Below, one piece after another: positions 1 through 9,750 of a stretch of DNA of 64,000 nucleotides. The stretch's first letter is position 1; each line of letters opens with the position of its first letter. The stretch covers positions 141,624 to 205,623 of the forward strand of contig NZ_QQWG01000007.1 in the NCBI RefSeq assembly GCF_003863355.1, in the 5' to 3' direction. This DNA comes from Ancylomarina euxina (lineage in GTDB: Bacteria > Bacteroidota > Bacteroidia > Bacteroidales > Marinifilaceae). Under the pieces are notes generated by a model. That model ran no database searches. It was not told the DNA's origin and saw only the letters and a program-made list of their open reading frames with translations. The position numbers and the translations under genes were made by a program.

Positions 1-386
1 CTTGTAACTGACAAATAAAATCTCAGATTAAACACCTTCTTCAGAATTAAAATCCAGGCTTACTCGATTCAAAAAAGAAGCCTTTATCGAACAAAATTCT
101 CAAAATTGCCCTTTTACTCACTTTTCTCCCTTTTCCGAAAACGTTATCATAATTAGAGAATTATAGATTCAGCCCTATTAATGATAATTTTCTTTAATAA
201 ACTTCTCGAACGCAAACATTTTCGGAACTTAACGAAACCGTTTGTAATGAAAATAATTGCAAAATCAACTCTCTCTGGTCATTTTATCTAGATCTTTTCT
301 AAGAATACTTCATAGATTTACAATGTCAAACAAACCACTTAAAGTGTTTGTCAAAACAATTAATTATTAACCAAAGTTTTTTAAAG
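1..386. other. Intergenic region, no gene seen
   Basis: AT-rich stretch before the first gene. I see no convincing open frame, tRNA or strong hairpin in it. It probably holds the 3' flank of an upstream gene outside the window and the promoter and leader of the small secreted protein starting at 387. Confidence 0.4.
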
Positions 387-794
387 ATGAAAAATCTAAA
401 ATTGAAATTGAGAGGATTGGCACTCGCTGCCGCACTAGTGTTAAGTTTGAGTTCTGCCTTTGCAGGCGGTAATGTTAAAATCAACCCTTACCTAAACACA
501 GATTACTCTATCGTTTCTGTATTTAACACTAGCAATTCAAACCTTAAACTAAAAGTTTACGACGAGAACGGATATGTGTTTTATAGTGAAACTGTAGAAG
601 CAGAAAGCAACACACAAAAGCTTTTCGATCTATCTTACTTATCTGATGGAAATTACACTCTAGTTTTAGTTGGTAAAAACACACGTGTTGAAGAAACCTT
701 TCAGGTAGCAGGTAAAAAACTCCTTGTTACAAATGAATTGATGCAACTAGCAGAGAATAAAAACAAAAGCTCTCAGTATGCATTCGAAAAATAA
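387..794 (+). CDS. Small secreted protein, DUF3244/sorting-domain-like beta fold
   Basis: This 135-residue protein starts at the ATG at 387. An in-frame TTG at 348 would add 13 residues before the signal peptide and is less likely. The N-terminus is a basic stretch followed by a hydrophobic run ending in Ser-Ala-Phe-Ala-Gly, a clear type I signal peptide. The mature part is rich in short beta strands (motifs such as LKLKVYDENGYVFYSE and LSDGNYTLVLVG). That pattern resembles the DUF3244 family and the type IX secretion sorting-domain fold of Bacteroidota, with lysines near the end. No catalytic motif is visible. A strong terminator follows at 839-882, so it is probably transcribed alone. The function is unknown; a small periplasmic or surface adhesion-type protein is a guess. 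Confidence 0.6.
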   Translation: MKNLKLKLRGLALAAALVLSLSSAFAGGNVKINPYLNTDYSIVSVFNTSNSNLKLKVYDENGYVFYSETVEAESNTQKLFDLSYLSDGNYTLVLVGKNTRVEETFQVAGKKLLVTNELMQLAENKNKSSQYAFEK

Positions 795-838
795 GTATTC
801 TAGTCAGTACGATGTTTGCATAAAGCATCAACATTTAT

Positions 839-882
839 ATAAGTGTATCCCTCAACAATAAGAGATACACTTATTTTTTTTG
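839..882 (+). terminator. Rho-independent terminator
   Basis: An 11-bp perfect stem (ATAAGTGTATC pairing with GATACACTTAT) with a 14-nt loop is followed by a run of T residues. It ends the transcript of the small secreted protein. Confidence 0.85.
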
Positions 883-1117
883 TTTACTTATCTCCCCCCT
901 TCCTTTTATATTTTAGTTGAACCCCCTGCAATGGTTGAGTTAAACAACACTTTTCAATAGAGCGATTATCGCTTCCTAATCTCCCATTTTTTGCTATTTT
1001 TGTACATCTTCGTTCCATTTTTGAAATATATAGATTCTTAAATGGTCGAACACCAACAAACAATTGTAACGCAAAACAAATATTAACTGTCTTTAGACCA
1101 GTAAAAAAACAATTAAA

Positions 1118-2830
1118 ATGAAAAAGTTATCGATTTTTGCATCACTGTTCATGTTGTTAGCCATTTTCTCAGCTTCAACTGCCAGTGCATGTACCAATTA
1201 CCTAGTAACTCGAGGTGCCAGTGCTGACGGTTCCAACATGCTTACCTATGCTGCCGATTCACACGTTCTTTACGGAGAATTATATTTCCGCCCAGCTGCA
1301 GATTGGGCTGAAGGAACTATGCTAGATGTTTACGAATGGGATACTGGAAAATATTTAGGACAGATTCCTCAAGTACCTCACACCTATTCTGTAGTGGGAA
1401 ACATGAATGAATTCCAATTGGCTATCGGCGAATCCACTTGGGGTGGTGTTGACCAGTTAGGTTCACAAGAAGGTGGGCTGATTGACTATGGTAGTTTGAT
1501 TTATTTAGCCCTTCAGCGTTCGAAGAATGCACGTGAGGCGATTAAAGTAATGACTGAATTAGTTGAAACTTACGGTTATTACAGCTCTGGAGAATCTTTC
1601 TCAATCTCTGATAAAGATGAGATTTGGATTCTTGAACTGATTGGAAAAGGAAATGGTGAAAAAGGTGCCGTTTGGGTAGCGCGCATGATTCCTGACGGTT
1701 ATGTTAGTGGACACGCGAACCACGCTCGAATCACAACTTTCCCATTGGAAGGTAAAACGTCTATCTCGTCTGATAAAATCGACAAAATTTTTGATACTGA
1801 TGTAACAACTGTATACGCTAAGGATGTTATTTCTTTTGCAAAAGAAAAAGCGCTTTATCCTAAGGATGGTAAAAACAAAGATTTTAGTTTCTCTGATTCT
1901 TATGGTCCTGTAGATTTCGGTGGTGCACGTTACTGCGAAATGCGTGTTTGGACTTTCTTCAACCGTGTAAATAAGGATATGGCTAAGCATTTCGATTACG
2001 CTAAAGGTAATGTGAAGCTTGATAAAAAAGGATATGCAAGTAACCGTATGCCTCTTTGGATTAAGCCAGACCATAAAGTTGAACTTTCGGAGCTTAAGGA
2101 TGCCATGAGAGATCACCTTGAAGGGACTGAACTTGATATGTCGAAAGATATGGGTGCTGGTCCTTTTGGTAATCCTTACCGCTGGAGACCTCTTACCTGG
2201 AAAGTTGATGGTGTTACTTATTGCAACGAGCGTGCTACTGCCACTCAGCAAACAGGTTTTTCTTTTGTTACTCAGTCTCGTAACTGGTTACCTGATGCAG
2301 TAGGTGGAATCAACTGGTTTGGTGTTGATGATGCTGCTTCTTCTGTTTATTTCCCAATGTATTGCTCAGCAACTCGTGTTCCTGAAACATTTGCTGTTGG
2401 TAATGGCAAAATGATGGATTTCACGAACAAATCTGCATTCTGGGTATTCAACCAGGTAACTAACTTGGCTTATACTCGTTACAATGCAATTCACCCTGAA
2501 ATAAGAGACAAGCAAGTTGCTCTTGAAGCTAAATACCAGAAATTCACTCAGATTATCGATATGGCTGCTGAAGGCATGATTAAAGCTGACAAGGCTGCTG
2601 CAATCGAGTTCTTAACTGACTTCTCTTGTAACCAGGGCGACAACCTTACAAACGAGTGGAGAGACTTCTACGGTTACTTATTTGCTAAGTTTATGGATGG
2701 TAACATCAAAACGAAGGATGGTAACAAGCAGAACCCAACCATGAAGCAACCTGGCTATAGCGAAAAGTGGAAAAGAGCTGTAGCAAACGACACTGGTGAT
2801 CAGCTAAAAGTAAAAGGTTCTTCTCATTAA
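1118..2830 (+). CDS. Secreted dipeptidase, peptidase family C69
   Basis: A 570-residue peptidase of family C69 (PepD-like Ntn hydrolases that cleave dipeptides). The first 24 residues are a signal peptide ending in Ala-Ser-Ala. The next residue, Cys25 in the motif ACTNYLVTRGASADGS, is the expected N-terminal nucleophile, so removal of the signal peptide would itself expose the catalytic cysteine. The Asn-Tyr and the Gly-Ser-Asn that follow are typical of the family. The length is normal for Bacteroidota members. It acts outside the cytoplasm, probably in periplasmic peptide turnover. It is flanked by terminators at 839-882 and 2857-2885, so it is a single-gene unit. The antisense frame at 1601-2251 is only a shadow. 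Confidence 0.9.
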   Translation: MKKLSIFASLFMLLAIFSASTASACTNYLVTRGASADGSNMLTYAADSHVLYGELYFRPAADWAEGTMLDVYEWDTGKYLGQIPQVPHTYSVVGNMNEFQLAIGESTWGGVDQLGSQEGGLIDYGSLIYLALQRSKNAREAIKVMTELVETYGYYSSGESFSISDKDEIWILELIGKGNGEKGAVWVARMIPDGYVSGHANHARITTFPLEGKTSISSDKIDKIFDTDVTTVYAKDVISFAKEKALYPKDGKNKDFSFSDSYGPVDFGGARYCEMRVWTFFNRVNKDMAKHFDYAKGNVKLDKKGYASNRMPLWIKPDHKVELSELKDAMRDHLEGTELDMSKDMGAGPFGNPYRWRPLTWKVDGVTYCNERATATQQTGFSFVTQSRNWLPDAVGGINWFGVDDAASSVYFPMYCSATRVPETFAVGNGKMMDFTNKSAFWVFNQVTNLAYTRYNAIHPEIRDKQVALEAKYQKFTQIIDMAAEGMIKADKAAAIEFLTDFSCNQGDNLTNEWRDFYGYLFAKFMDGNIKTKDGNKQNPTMKQPGYSEKWKRAVANDTGDQLKVKGSSH

Positions 2831-2856
2831 TCGGGAAATAAACCTATAAATATTAT

Positions 2857-2885
2857 AAAAGGAAGCTTCGGCTTCCTTTTTTATT
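2857..2885 (+). terminator. Rho-independent terminator with UUCG loop
   Basis: The stem GGAAGC/GCTTCC, extended by A-T pairs, is closed by the stable TTCG tetraloop and followed by a T run. It lies 26 bp after the stop of the C69 peptidase. Confidence 0.9.
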
Positions 2886-2986
2886 ACTCTAAACATTCAT
2901 ATTCTGATTATAGGTAAGCTTTAAACTTAAGTTCGTGACTAAAAATCAGAAGAACTTATAAAAGTCGGTAGTAAATACTCATATTA

Positions 2987-3283
2987 CTAATAATGAGACC
3001 AGGGGGTTTTTACTTGCCTAATATTATCATCCTCATCAAGAATCTGAGGTACAGAACAATGAATATAGCAAGTCAATTGAAAAAGGTTTTTGTAACGAAA
3101 GCTGCGATCAATAAAATTGCAAATTTCTATTTCAGTTCCATTTTCATTGACAAATTTATCCTTTCTGGTATAGCAAGTCGTGATGTGGAGTGATTGAGAA
3201 TCGTCTCCTAAAAATTCAATATCTTTTACTTCCCAATTATTAGGCAAGTCTAATGCTAAGCGAATTAATTCAATGCTGTTCAT
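2987..3283 (-). pseudogene. ISL3-type transposase N-terminal remnant
   Basis: A 98-residue frame that resembles only the N-terminal domain of ISL3-family transposases. The seen features are a start of the type LALDLPNNWEVKDIEF, a central segment RSFRYKNLFQLTCYIHC, and an end of the type VKTPWSHY. In intact relatives these correspond to the zinc-finger region and the Val-Pro-Trp-Ala-Arg stretch before the helix-turn-helix. The usual pair of zinc-binding Cys-X2-Cys motifs is not recognisable. The catalytic DDE part is absent, and no further transposase sequence or inverted repeats are found towards 2886. I read it as a decayed insertion sequence fragment; a small orphan protein derived from it cannot be excluded. 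Confidence 0.6.
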
Positions 3284-3455
3284 ACTAAATCGAATTTAAG
3301 ATGAAACGTCTTTGGATAAGTATTAACAAAGATATGAAACAAAACAGACCCGTCAGAACGACGAGCCTGTTCTTTCTATATACCCTTTAAAAAAAACAAA
3401 GCTATACTCATAAATATCGCCTGACAGCTCTGCTTTTCATTTGTGATTCAGATGT

Positions 3456-4700
3456 CTAGAAAGTATATTTTACATGCAGGAGTACTCGAGTACTGCTTAC
3501 AAGGTCAGTATTGACAACTGTTCCATCTATTTGAGTCGTACCATAAGCTGCACCAGTATAAATGATTTCACCACCAAATTTCATTTTACCAGACAAAAAT
3601 TCAATACGAGGAGAAATTTGGTACAGATAATCAATATTTGATCCACGACTATACAAACCGATAAACTTATCATTAGATCCTTTAGCCAAATCGTCCGCGG
3701 CCCCTAAATTCTTGCTATAACCAAGGTTGAAACCATAACGAACATTACCTGTTGTTGTATATAAATCTGAGGTTAAACTCATTGTCGAGATATTGGTGTA
3801 TTCGTAATCGCCGTTGGCTTTCACATTTTTCACACCGTATCCTCCAATCATTACAAAGTTATACATGTTCTGACCATAGATTCCCTGCAAATTCCACTTC
3901 AGTTTCTTTCCAGTCATTCCCAACCAGGTATTGAAATAGTAACTCCCAAGTTTCTCATCTGTTTTTACACCATTGCTATTTACAGTAAGCGGCATAATTG
4001 TTTTATAACCTGCAGTAAAGCCAGCTTCTACCCCTTTTGATAAATTCGTCTTTACTTGAGCTGTAAATTCCGGAATACTAGATTGCTGAGCGTACTTTTC
4101 ACTAATGCCATCAGGCCCTGTACTCTTGAAATCCATTTCGGATAAAGCTGCAAAACTCAATGTGGTATTCGTATTTAGCTTACGGGTGTAACGCAACTGT
4201 GGTGCACGATTCAATAATCCAAAAGGAAGACCAGCACCCCAGTGCAAAACATTTGGGTAAGCTGAAGGAACAAACATGGGATGCCAGAATTTTCCAGCAA
4301 TCAGTTGATCTTTCTCCCAATCTAATTTAATGAAAGCATGACGAAGACGGAACAAACCCGTTTTATCGTTTGATGTTCCTACAAAATCACCTTCAATTAC
4401 CGCAGATCCCTGTGCACCAAAAGCCTCGAAACCAGAAACTGTTGCTCTCAAACGCGATTGCACTGTTGTCATGAAAAACTCAGAGCGATCATTCAAATCA
4501 TTTCCTTCAGAATCCAACAATTCATTAGCAGGATACAGTAGGATAGCGCCTTCCCGAGAGTTAACTGTTTTACGAGTATCGAAATAGCTTTCTGCTGCAA
4601 CGAATCCACTCAACTTTACACTTACTTTTTTCTCTTCTGCTTTGACTGAAACTCCAGTTAGTATCAGAACCATTAAGCATATAAAAAATCTATTTTTCAT
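3456..4700 (-). CDS. Outer-membrane porin-like beta-barrel protein
   Basis: A 414-residue protein with a signal peptide (start MKNRFFICLMVLILTGVSVKAEE). The rest is beta-strand-rich, with alternating aromatic and polar residues, and ends in a terminal strand finishing with Tyr-Thr-Phe, the usual C-terminal aromatic residue of outer-membrane barrels. It resembles the porin-like proteins of Bacteroidota with a phosphoselective or DcaP-type barrel. It lies 37 bp downstream of the cstA-like gene on the same strand and probably shares its transcript. The likely role is to let the substrate of the inner-membrane transporter cross the outer membrane. The substrate itself cannot be told from the sequence. 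Confidence 0.7.
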   Translation of the reverse strand: MKNRFFICLMVLILTGVSVKAEEKKVSVKLSGFVAAESYFDTRKTVNSREGAILLYPANELLDSEGNDLNDRSEFFMTTVQSRLRATVSGFEAFGAQGSAVIEGDFVGTSNDKTGLFRLRHAFIKLDWEKDQLIAGKFWHPMFVPSAYPNVLHWGAGLPFGLLNRAPQLRYTRKLNTNTTLSFAALSEMDFKSTGPDGISEKYAQQSSIPEFTAQVKTNLSKGVEAGFTAGYKTIMPLTVNSNGVKTDEKLGSYYFNTWLGMTGKKLKWNLQGIYGQNMYNFVMIGGYGVKNVKANGDYEYTNISTMSLTSDLYTTTGNVRYGFNLGYSKNLGAADDLAKGSNDKFIGLYSRGSNIDYLYQISPRIEFLSGKMKFGGEIIYTGAAYGTTQIDGTVVNTDLVSSTRVLLHVKYTF

Positions 4701-4737
4701 TATTCTTCAGTTTTATAGATGTTTAGGTTTGATTATT

Positions 4738-6186
4738 TTACACTCTCACTTTTACTTCTCTCAATTCAGGTTTCATTTTCGTATTAGCCACGTATAAAAA
4801 AACAGATAAGGTTGCAATTGTAGTTAGAATACCCACTGTATAAGCGATAGTTTGTGATACGTGGAAACCTTCAGGCGCAATAAGAATGTAAGTGGTTACT
4901 ACAGCTGTCATAAATGTGGCAGGGATTGTTGCGAACCAGTGACTGCGTCCTTTTGTTACCATATACATAGCAGCCGTCCACAATACAATTGTTGCAAGAG
5001 TTTGATTAGCCCATCCAAAATATCTCCAGATAATAGCAAAATTGACTTGAGTCAATAAAAAGCCGATCGCAAATAAAGGAAGTGTAATCGCTAATCGCTG
5101 AATCAATTTCTTTTGAGAATAACCAAAAGAATCGGCAATCGTCAAACGAGCAGAACGGAAAGCAGTATCACCAGATGTAATTGGAGCAGCAACAACACCG
5201 AATATTGCCAACACACCACCAATTTTACCTAATAGACCCCCGCAGATTTCATTCACAACCCATGCAGCATTATGCCCTGATTGTCCCATAGTTTCACCTA
5301 ATTCTCGAACACCACCAAAGAAAGTCATAGCAGCTGCTGCCCAAATCATAGCAACAATACCTTCTGAAATCATCGTTCCATAAAAAATCTTTCTCCCCTG
5401 CTTCTCATTGGTCATACAACGAGCCATAAGCGGAGACTGCGTGGCGTGGAAACCAGATATAGCACCACAAGCAATCGTAATAAATAGCATAGGGAAAACA
5501 ACAAATTTAGAAGGATTGGCATGCATATTAGCAAAATTGGTTGCTGTTAATTCTGGAATGCTATGATCCCCTAAGATTAAAGCACCAGCAATACCAAAAG
5601 CCATAACCAAAAGAGAAATACCAAAAATTGGGTATATTTTACCAATCAATTTATCAATTGGAATCATGGTCGCTAATAAATAGTATAAGAAAATACCACC
5701 AATCAATATAGAAACATTAACACCTGTTAATCCGGTAAGAATGGCAGCAGGGCCTTTTATAAAAACAACGCCCACAAGCACTAATAGAATAACAGAAAAA
5801 ACACGCATGAATTTTTTGAAGCCTGACCCCAAATATTTCCCTACAACCTCAGGAATACTGGCTCCACCATGGCGTACAGAAAGCATTCCTGAAAAGTAAT
5901 CGTGAACGCCACCGGCAAAAATACAACCAACAACAATCCATATAAAAGCAACTGGCCCCCAGAGAGCTCCCGCGATAGCACCAAAGATTGGTCCTAAACC
6001 GGCAATATTCAGGAATTGAATCAAAAAGATCTTCTTCCAGTTCATAGGAACAAAATCGACACCATCTTTTTTTGCGATCGCTGGGGTAACCAGATCAGGA
6101 TCAACTCCAAATTTTTTCTCAACAAATTTTCCGTAAATCAGATACCCTAGGATAAGGGCAACGATACTTAAAATAAAAGTTATCAT
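4738..6186 (-). CDS. cstA: CstA-family carbon starvation transporter
   Basis: A polytopic inner-membrane protein of 482 residues when started at the ATG at 6186. A longer frame reaches 6336, but its extra 50 residues do not look like the family, and the segment MITFILSIVALILGYLIYGKF is the usual CstA start. It shows the family motifs FLNIAGLGPIFGAIAGALWGP and DYFSGMLSVRHGGASIPE and many transmembrane helices. CstA proteins import peptides or pyruvate in starved cells. This is the short form typical of Bacteroidota, compared with about 700 residues in E. coli. It sits between a porin and a two-component system on the same strand, which suggests dedicated regulation, as known for the BtsSR and YpdAB systems with CstA-family partners. 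Confidence 0.88.
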   Translation of the reverse strand: MITFILSIVALILGYLIYGKFVEKKFGVDPDLVTPAIAKKDGVDFVPMNWKKIFLIQFLNIAGLGPIFGAIAGALWGPVAFIWIVVGCIFAGGVHDYFSGMLSVRHGGASIPEVVGKYLGSGFKKFMRVFSVILLVLVGVVFIKGPAAILTGLTGVNVSILIGGIFLYYLLATMIPIDKLIGKIYPIFGISLLVMAFGIAGALILGDHSIPELTATNFANMHANPSKFVVFPMLFITIACGAISGFHATQSPLMARCMTNEKQGRKIFYGTMISEGIVAMIWAAAAMTFFGGVRELGETMGQSGHNAAWVVNEICGGLLGKIGGVLAIFGVVAAPITSGDTAFRSARLTIADSFGYSQKKLIQRLAITLPLFAIGFLLTQVNFAIIWRYFGWANQTLATIVLWTAAMYMVTKGRSHWFATIPATFMTAVVTTYILIAPEGFHVSQTIAYTVGILTTIATLSVFLYVANTKMKPELREVKVRV

Positions 6187-6315
6187 ACTCGTGTTGTTTA
6201 GTTTGTAAATAGCTCTTAGTAAAGTGAATCGAATCACTACAAACAAAACAAGCGGATTTGGCAAGAGCAAAAAAGGTAGAAAAGACCTATTTATAAGACA
6301 GACAACACCCATTTC

Positions 6316-6339
6316 AATATGGGTATTTTCACCCATATT
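6316..6339. promoter_or_regulatory. Inverted repeat upstream of cstA, possible operator
   Basis: A perfect 9-bp inverted repeat, AATATGGGT and ACCCATATT with a 6-bp spacer, lies about 130 bp upstream of the cstA start. It could be a binding site for the response regulator encoded next to it, but a simple hairpin is equally possible. Confidence 0.35.
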
Positions 6340-6521
6340 TTACGGAACAAAACACATAAGAGATTTAATGCAAGGCAATTACATTCCTTATTTTGAATAC
6401 ATCTGCACAACAGGAAACGTTTGCGGAGATTAAAAAACCTTAAATTTTGCAAAAAAAAACCTTTTTTCAGAGGAACAAATTTAGGCCCTAGAAAAGCAGA
6501 TATAATTTATCAATTGAGGGT

Positions 6522-7163
6522 TTACACTTCAATAATTTTATTTTTCACAGCATACATCACCAATGATGTCGAATTGGGACAGCCAGTTTTACTCAAAAGA
6601 TTGGAACGATGACGATCAACCGTACGATGACTAATAAAGAGTTTCTCGGCAATATCTGTATTACAAAAGCCTTCGCAAATCAACTTCAATACTTCCAGCT
6701 CACGCTGGGTTAGTTTAACTACTTCGTTCTGAAATTGCTTTTGTTTCTTTTTGTCGAGAATACCAACCAATAGTTCTTGAGAAAAATAAGTACCGCCATT
6801 AATAACAGCCTGCAAAGCCGCATTCAATTCTTCAACACCCGAGTTCTTCAAAAGAAAACCCTGAACACCAGCATCCAACATCTGATCGTAATACTCCTCT
6901 TCACCATGCATAGAGAGGACAATAATTTTAAGTTTAGGGTAAAGTTTTAGCGCTTCACAGGTAGCCTCCAATCCATTCATCTTGGGCATATTAATATCCA
7001 TCAAGGCAATATCGATAATCTCATTGGCTGCCAAGTCAAGAAATTCCAAGCCATTGGAAGCCTCACCCACAACTTTCATTTCGGGAATATCGTTTAGTAA
7101 AAAACGTAATCCACTACGAAACATTTTATGATCGTCAACTATGGCTAGCCTGTACTCTTTCAT
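6522..7163 (-). CDS. NarL/FixJ-family response regulator
   Basis: A 213-residue two-domain regulator. The N-terminal receiver domain (about residues 1-120) has the acidic pair Asp-Asp near residue 10, the phospho-acceptor Asp in MDINMPKMNG and the conserved Lys in LLKNSG. The C-terminal LuxR-type helix-turn-helix (about 145-205) reads LTQRELEVLKLICEGFCNTD followed by a KLFISHRTVDRHR recognition part. Its start codon lies 34 bp after the stop of the sensor kinase gene, so the two form an operon and a cognate pair. The likely target is the adjacent cstA-porin unit; that is inference from position. Confidence 0.92.
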   Translation of the reverse strand: MKEYRLAIVDDHKMFRSGLRFLLNDIPEMKVVGEASNGLEFLDLAANEIIDIALMDINMPKMNGLEATCEALKLYPKLKIIVLSMHGEEEYYDQMLDAGVQGFLLKNSGVEELNAALQAVINGGTYFSQELLVGILDKKKQKQFQNEVVKLTQRELEVLKLICEGFCNTDIAEKLFISHRTVDRHRSNLLSKTGCPNSTSLVMYAVKNKIIEV

Positions 7164-7197
7164 TCTCGTCTATTTTAGGGTATTTCTATACAGTTTA

Positions 7198-9750
7198 TTA
7201 TTTCGCTCCAGATTCTAACTTGACTGAAAGTACAGCCATCATTCCGCCATTCACGAGGTTACTCTTAATTTTATGCGTTCCATTTAAGGAGCGAACACGA
7301 CTCAAGATATTGTAGAGTCCCATCCCGTTGGTCTTATCAGATTCAAGTTTTCGAGTATCAAAACCAATACCATCATCAATATAGATCAACTTAAGTTCAT
7401 CCTTTTCACGTGAAAGATTAATTTCAATATTTTCGGCCTTAGCATGTTTAATCGTATTGTGAATCAGTTCAGTTACCACTCGATATATCACAACTTCGAC
7501 CTGTTCATTAAGGCGCTCATTTAAATTCTCTGCATGAAAACTAATATTAATCCGCTCCGAAACCTGTAATTTTTGAGTAAAAGAATTAATGGCTTTCTCT
7601 AGCCCAAAATCACTCAAAATGTGCGGACTCAGATTGTTCGAAATCTCCTTAATACTCACTAGGGCTTCATTTACCGCTTCGCGTGAAACTTTAATAATAC
7701 TTTGCTTTTTCTCCGCTTCATCGGTTTGCTTAAGAGCCGAAAGATAAAGATTTATACTGGAAAGCAAAGGTCCTATAGAATCGTGTAAGTCCTTAGCAAA
7801 GCGTCTTCGTTCATTTTCCTCGGTCTCAATTACCGCATTCAGAACCTTGCGCTCTGTTTCCTGTCTCTTACTAATGTCTCTCACTACGGCCAGTATTAAC
7901 TGATCCTCTTCCAGGTCGATAAGACTTAGATTAATTTCCACTGGAAACGTGGATCCATCATGCCGTTTTTGTATAGATTCCATATTGATAGAACTTTTAT
8001 CTGGACTGAGCTTATTCCAATAATCCACCAAGTTTTGAGCTGAATACTTAGAATCCAAGTCTGCATAATTCATCTCTAACAAATCCTTATGGCTATAACC
8101 CAAGCTTTGACAAGCTGAGGAGTTAGCATCAATAATTTTTCCACTAAAGTTGTGAATCAAAATCTCGTCAGCAGCCTGTTCGATCAGCGATCGCCAACGT
8201 TTTTCAGAAGCCCTAATCTGCTTCTCATCTTCCTGTATTTGCTCTTCGGCCAATTTTCGTTCTGTAATATCAGTTAGGGTACCTACCATATTTGTGGGCG
8301 CATTAGCATCATCCCGATCCAGTATCTTCCCCTTTCCCTTATACCACTTCCACTCCTGATTGGCATTACAAATGCGAAATACAACTTCAAAAGTCTCAGT
8401 TATCTCCTTTAAACAATCTAATCGTTTGCCTTCCACTTTTGCTTGATCATCGGGATGAATATGTGCGTATACAAATTCCAGTGTATTCTTAACCCGATCG
8501 GGATCATAACCCAAATTCAACCAAATTTGTTTACTGAAAGTAAGGCGCTCCGATTTAAAATTGTGTTCCCACACCCCATCTGAATTTGAATCCAACATTC
8601 TGAGCAAACGTGTTCTATTGACTTTTAAATCCTTATTAATAGCAAGTAATCTATTTTCATTTCGCTTCCGTATGTATCTGGAATAAAAAATAATTATACA
8701 TATCAGTATTAAAAAAACGGATATAAGAAGCAGATAAGTTTTATACTTCTCAAACAAGGTAAGCGGTAAATGAATAATTTGACTCCCTTCAGGCAATTGG
8801 TCAGGACTAATATCAAATCGCTGCATCTGATTATAATCGAAAATGAGGCTATTGTAGCCAGATGTTACCAAAGGAATCTGGTTGATGTCCTCTCCATTTA
8901 TCACTCTCAATGCAATTTGAGCTGCGAGCTTACCTTGTTCAAAACCACTGGTCAGCATGCCACCCACAATACCCTCACCCAAATAAAATACCCAGGAACT
9001 ATAAATAGGAAGCTGAGTAGCCTCCCGAATAATCTCAATGTTCTCCTGGTAAGAAATATAATTACCCTCTTTGTCTTTACTAAAATTCAAAAGAAGAATG
9101 ATATTTGAATCATCCAATTGGTTCACTTTATCAACGAGTTCATCAATTGATAAATTCTCTAAAAAAACCAGATTGACATCTGTTTTAATATCGGGCCAAA
9201 ATGATTTAATGTGATTACGATTGATGATGGCAGAGGTGGTTTGATTATCGTTAATCACTACCAGATTTTTTGCTTTGGGATGCAAACGTAAAGCCTCCTG
9301 AATTGTTCGCTTAAAATCGATGAATTCGGTTACCCCGGTCACATTTGTCATCCCTTCAATCAGACTCTCATCAAATTGATCGATAGAAGCAAAAACGACG
9401 GGAATATCCTTAAAATAAGTATTCTGATATTTTCTGGCAAACTCAAGTGCATTATTGTCTGAAGCAATAATCACCTCAAAAGGGATATTATGATGTTTCA
9501 GTTCGTAGAGTTTGGCAAATTCAACCAAATAGGCAGGGTCCGAATTTCGCTTTGAATCCATATATTCAAATTGCACTTCCAAATTGTCGTGCTGCTCAAA
9601 AATAGATTGCATCCCCCGTGTAATATTATCCGTCCAGTTCAAACCCTGATGATAGGAATGCAAAACCAGAATCTTTTTCTTGCGTGCCCAAGTTGGATTC
9701 GTTAGAAAAAGTAAGCACAAAAACAAAAAAAGATAATGTTGATATTTCAT
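7198..9750 (-). CDS. Sensor histidine kinase with ABC substrate-binding-like sensor
   Basis: An 850-residue kinase when started at the ATG at 9750, which gives a proper signal peptide (MKYQHYLFLFLCLLF) and has GGAAGC upstream. A frame extending to 9855 adds 35 unlikely residues. In order there is a periplasmic region (about 25-320) like the ABC substrate-binding family seen in sensor proteins (KKKILVLHSYHQG start), and a transmembrane helix near 340-365. Two PAS domains follow at about 385-500 and 515-640. A HisKA_3 dimerisation domain carries the phospho-accepting His in RRRFAKDLHDSIGPLLSS, and the C-terminal HATPase domain has the DDGIGFD motif. It should sense a small extracellular ligand and phosphorylate the regulator at 6522-7163. 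Confidence 0.9.
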   Translation of the reverse strand: MKYQHYLFLFLCLLFLTNPTWARKKKILVLHSYHQGLNWTDNITRGMQSIFEQHDNLEVQFEYMDSKRNSDPAYLVEFAKLYELKHHNIPFEVIIASDNNALEFARKYQNTYFKDIPVVFASIDQFDESLIEGMTNVTGVTEFIDFKRTIQEALRLHPKAKNLVVINDNQTTSAIINRNHIKSFWPDIKTDVNLVFLENLSIDELVDKVNQLDDSNIILLLNFSKDKEGNYISYQENIEIIREATQLPIYSSWVFYLGEGIVGGMLTSGFEQGKLAAQIALRVINGEDINQIPLVTSGYNSLIFDYNQMQRFDISPDQLPEGSQIIHLPLTLFEKYKTYLLLISVFLILICIIIFYSRYIRKRNENRLLAINKDLKVNRTRLLRMLDSNSDGVWEHNFKSERLTFSKQIWLNLGYDPDRVKNTLEFVYAHIHPDDQAKVEGKRLDCLKEITETFEVVFRICNANQEWKWYKGKGKILDRDDANAPTNMVGTLTDITERKLAEEQIQEDEKQIRASEKRWRSLIEQAADEILIHNFSGKIIDANSSACQSLGYSHKDLLEMNYADLDSKYSAQNLVDYWNKLSPDKSSINMESIQKRHDGSTFPVEINLSLIDLEEDQLILAVVRDISKRQETERKVLNAVIETEENERRRFAKDLHDSIGPLLSSINLYLSALKQTDEAEKKQSIIKVSREAVNEALVSIKEISNNLSPHILSDFGLEKAINSFTQKLQVSERINISFHAENLNERLNEQVEVVIYRVVTELIHNTIKHAKAENIEINLSREKDELKLIYIDDGIGFDTRKLESDKTNGMGLYNILSRVRSLNGTHKIKSNLVNGGMMAVLSVKLESGAK

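Noticed and set aside
1601..2251. A 216-codon antisense frame inside the C69 peptidase
   Set aside because: It lies wholly opposite a well-supported gene, with no family motif.
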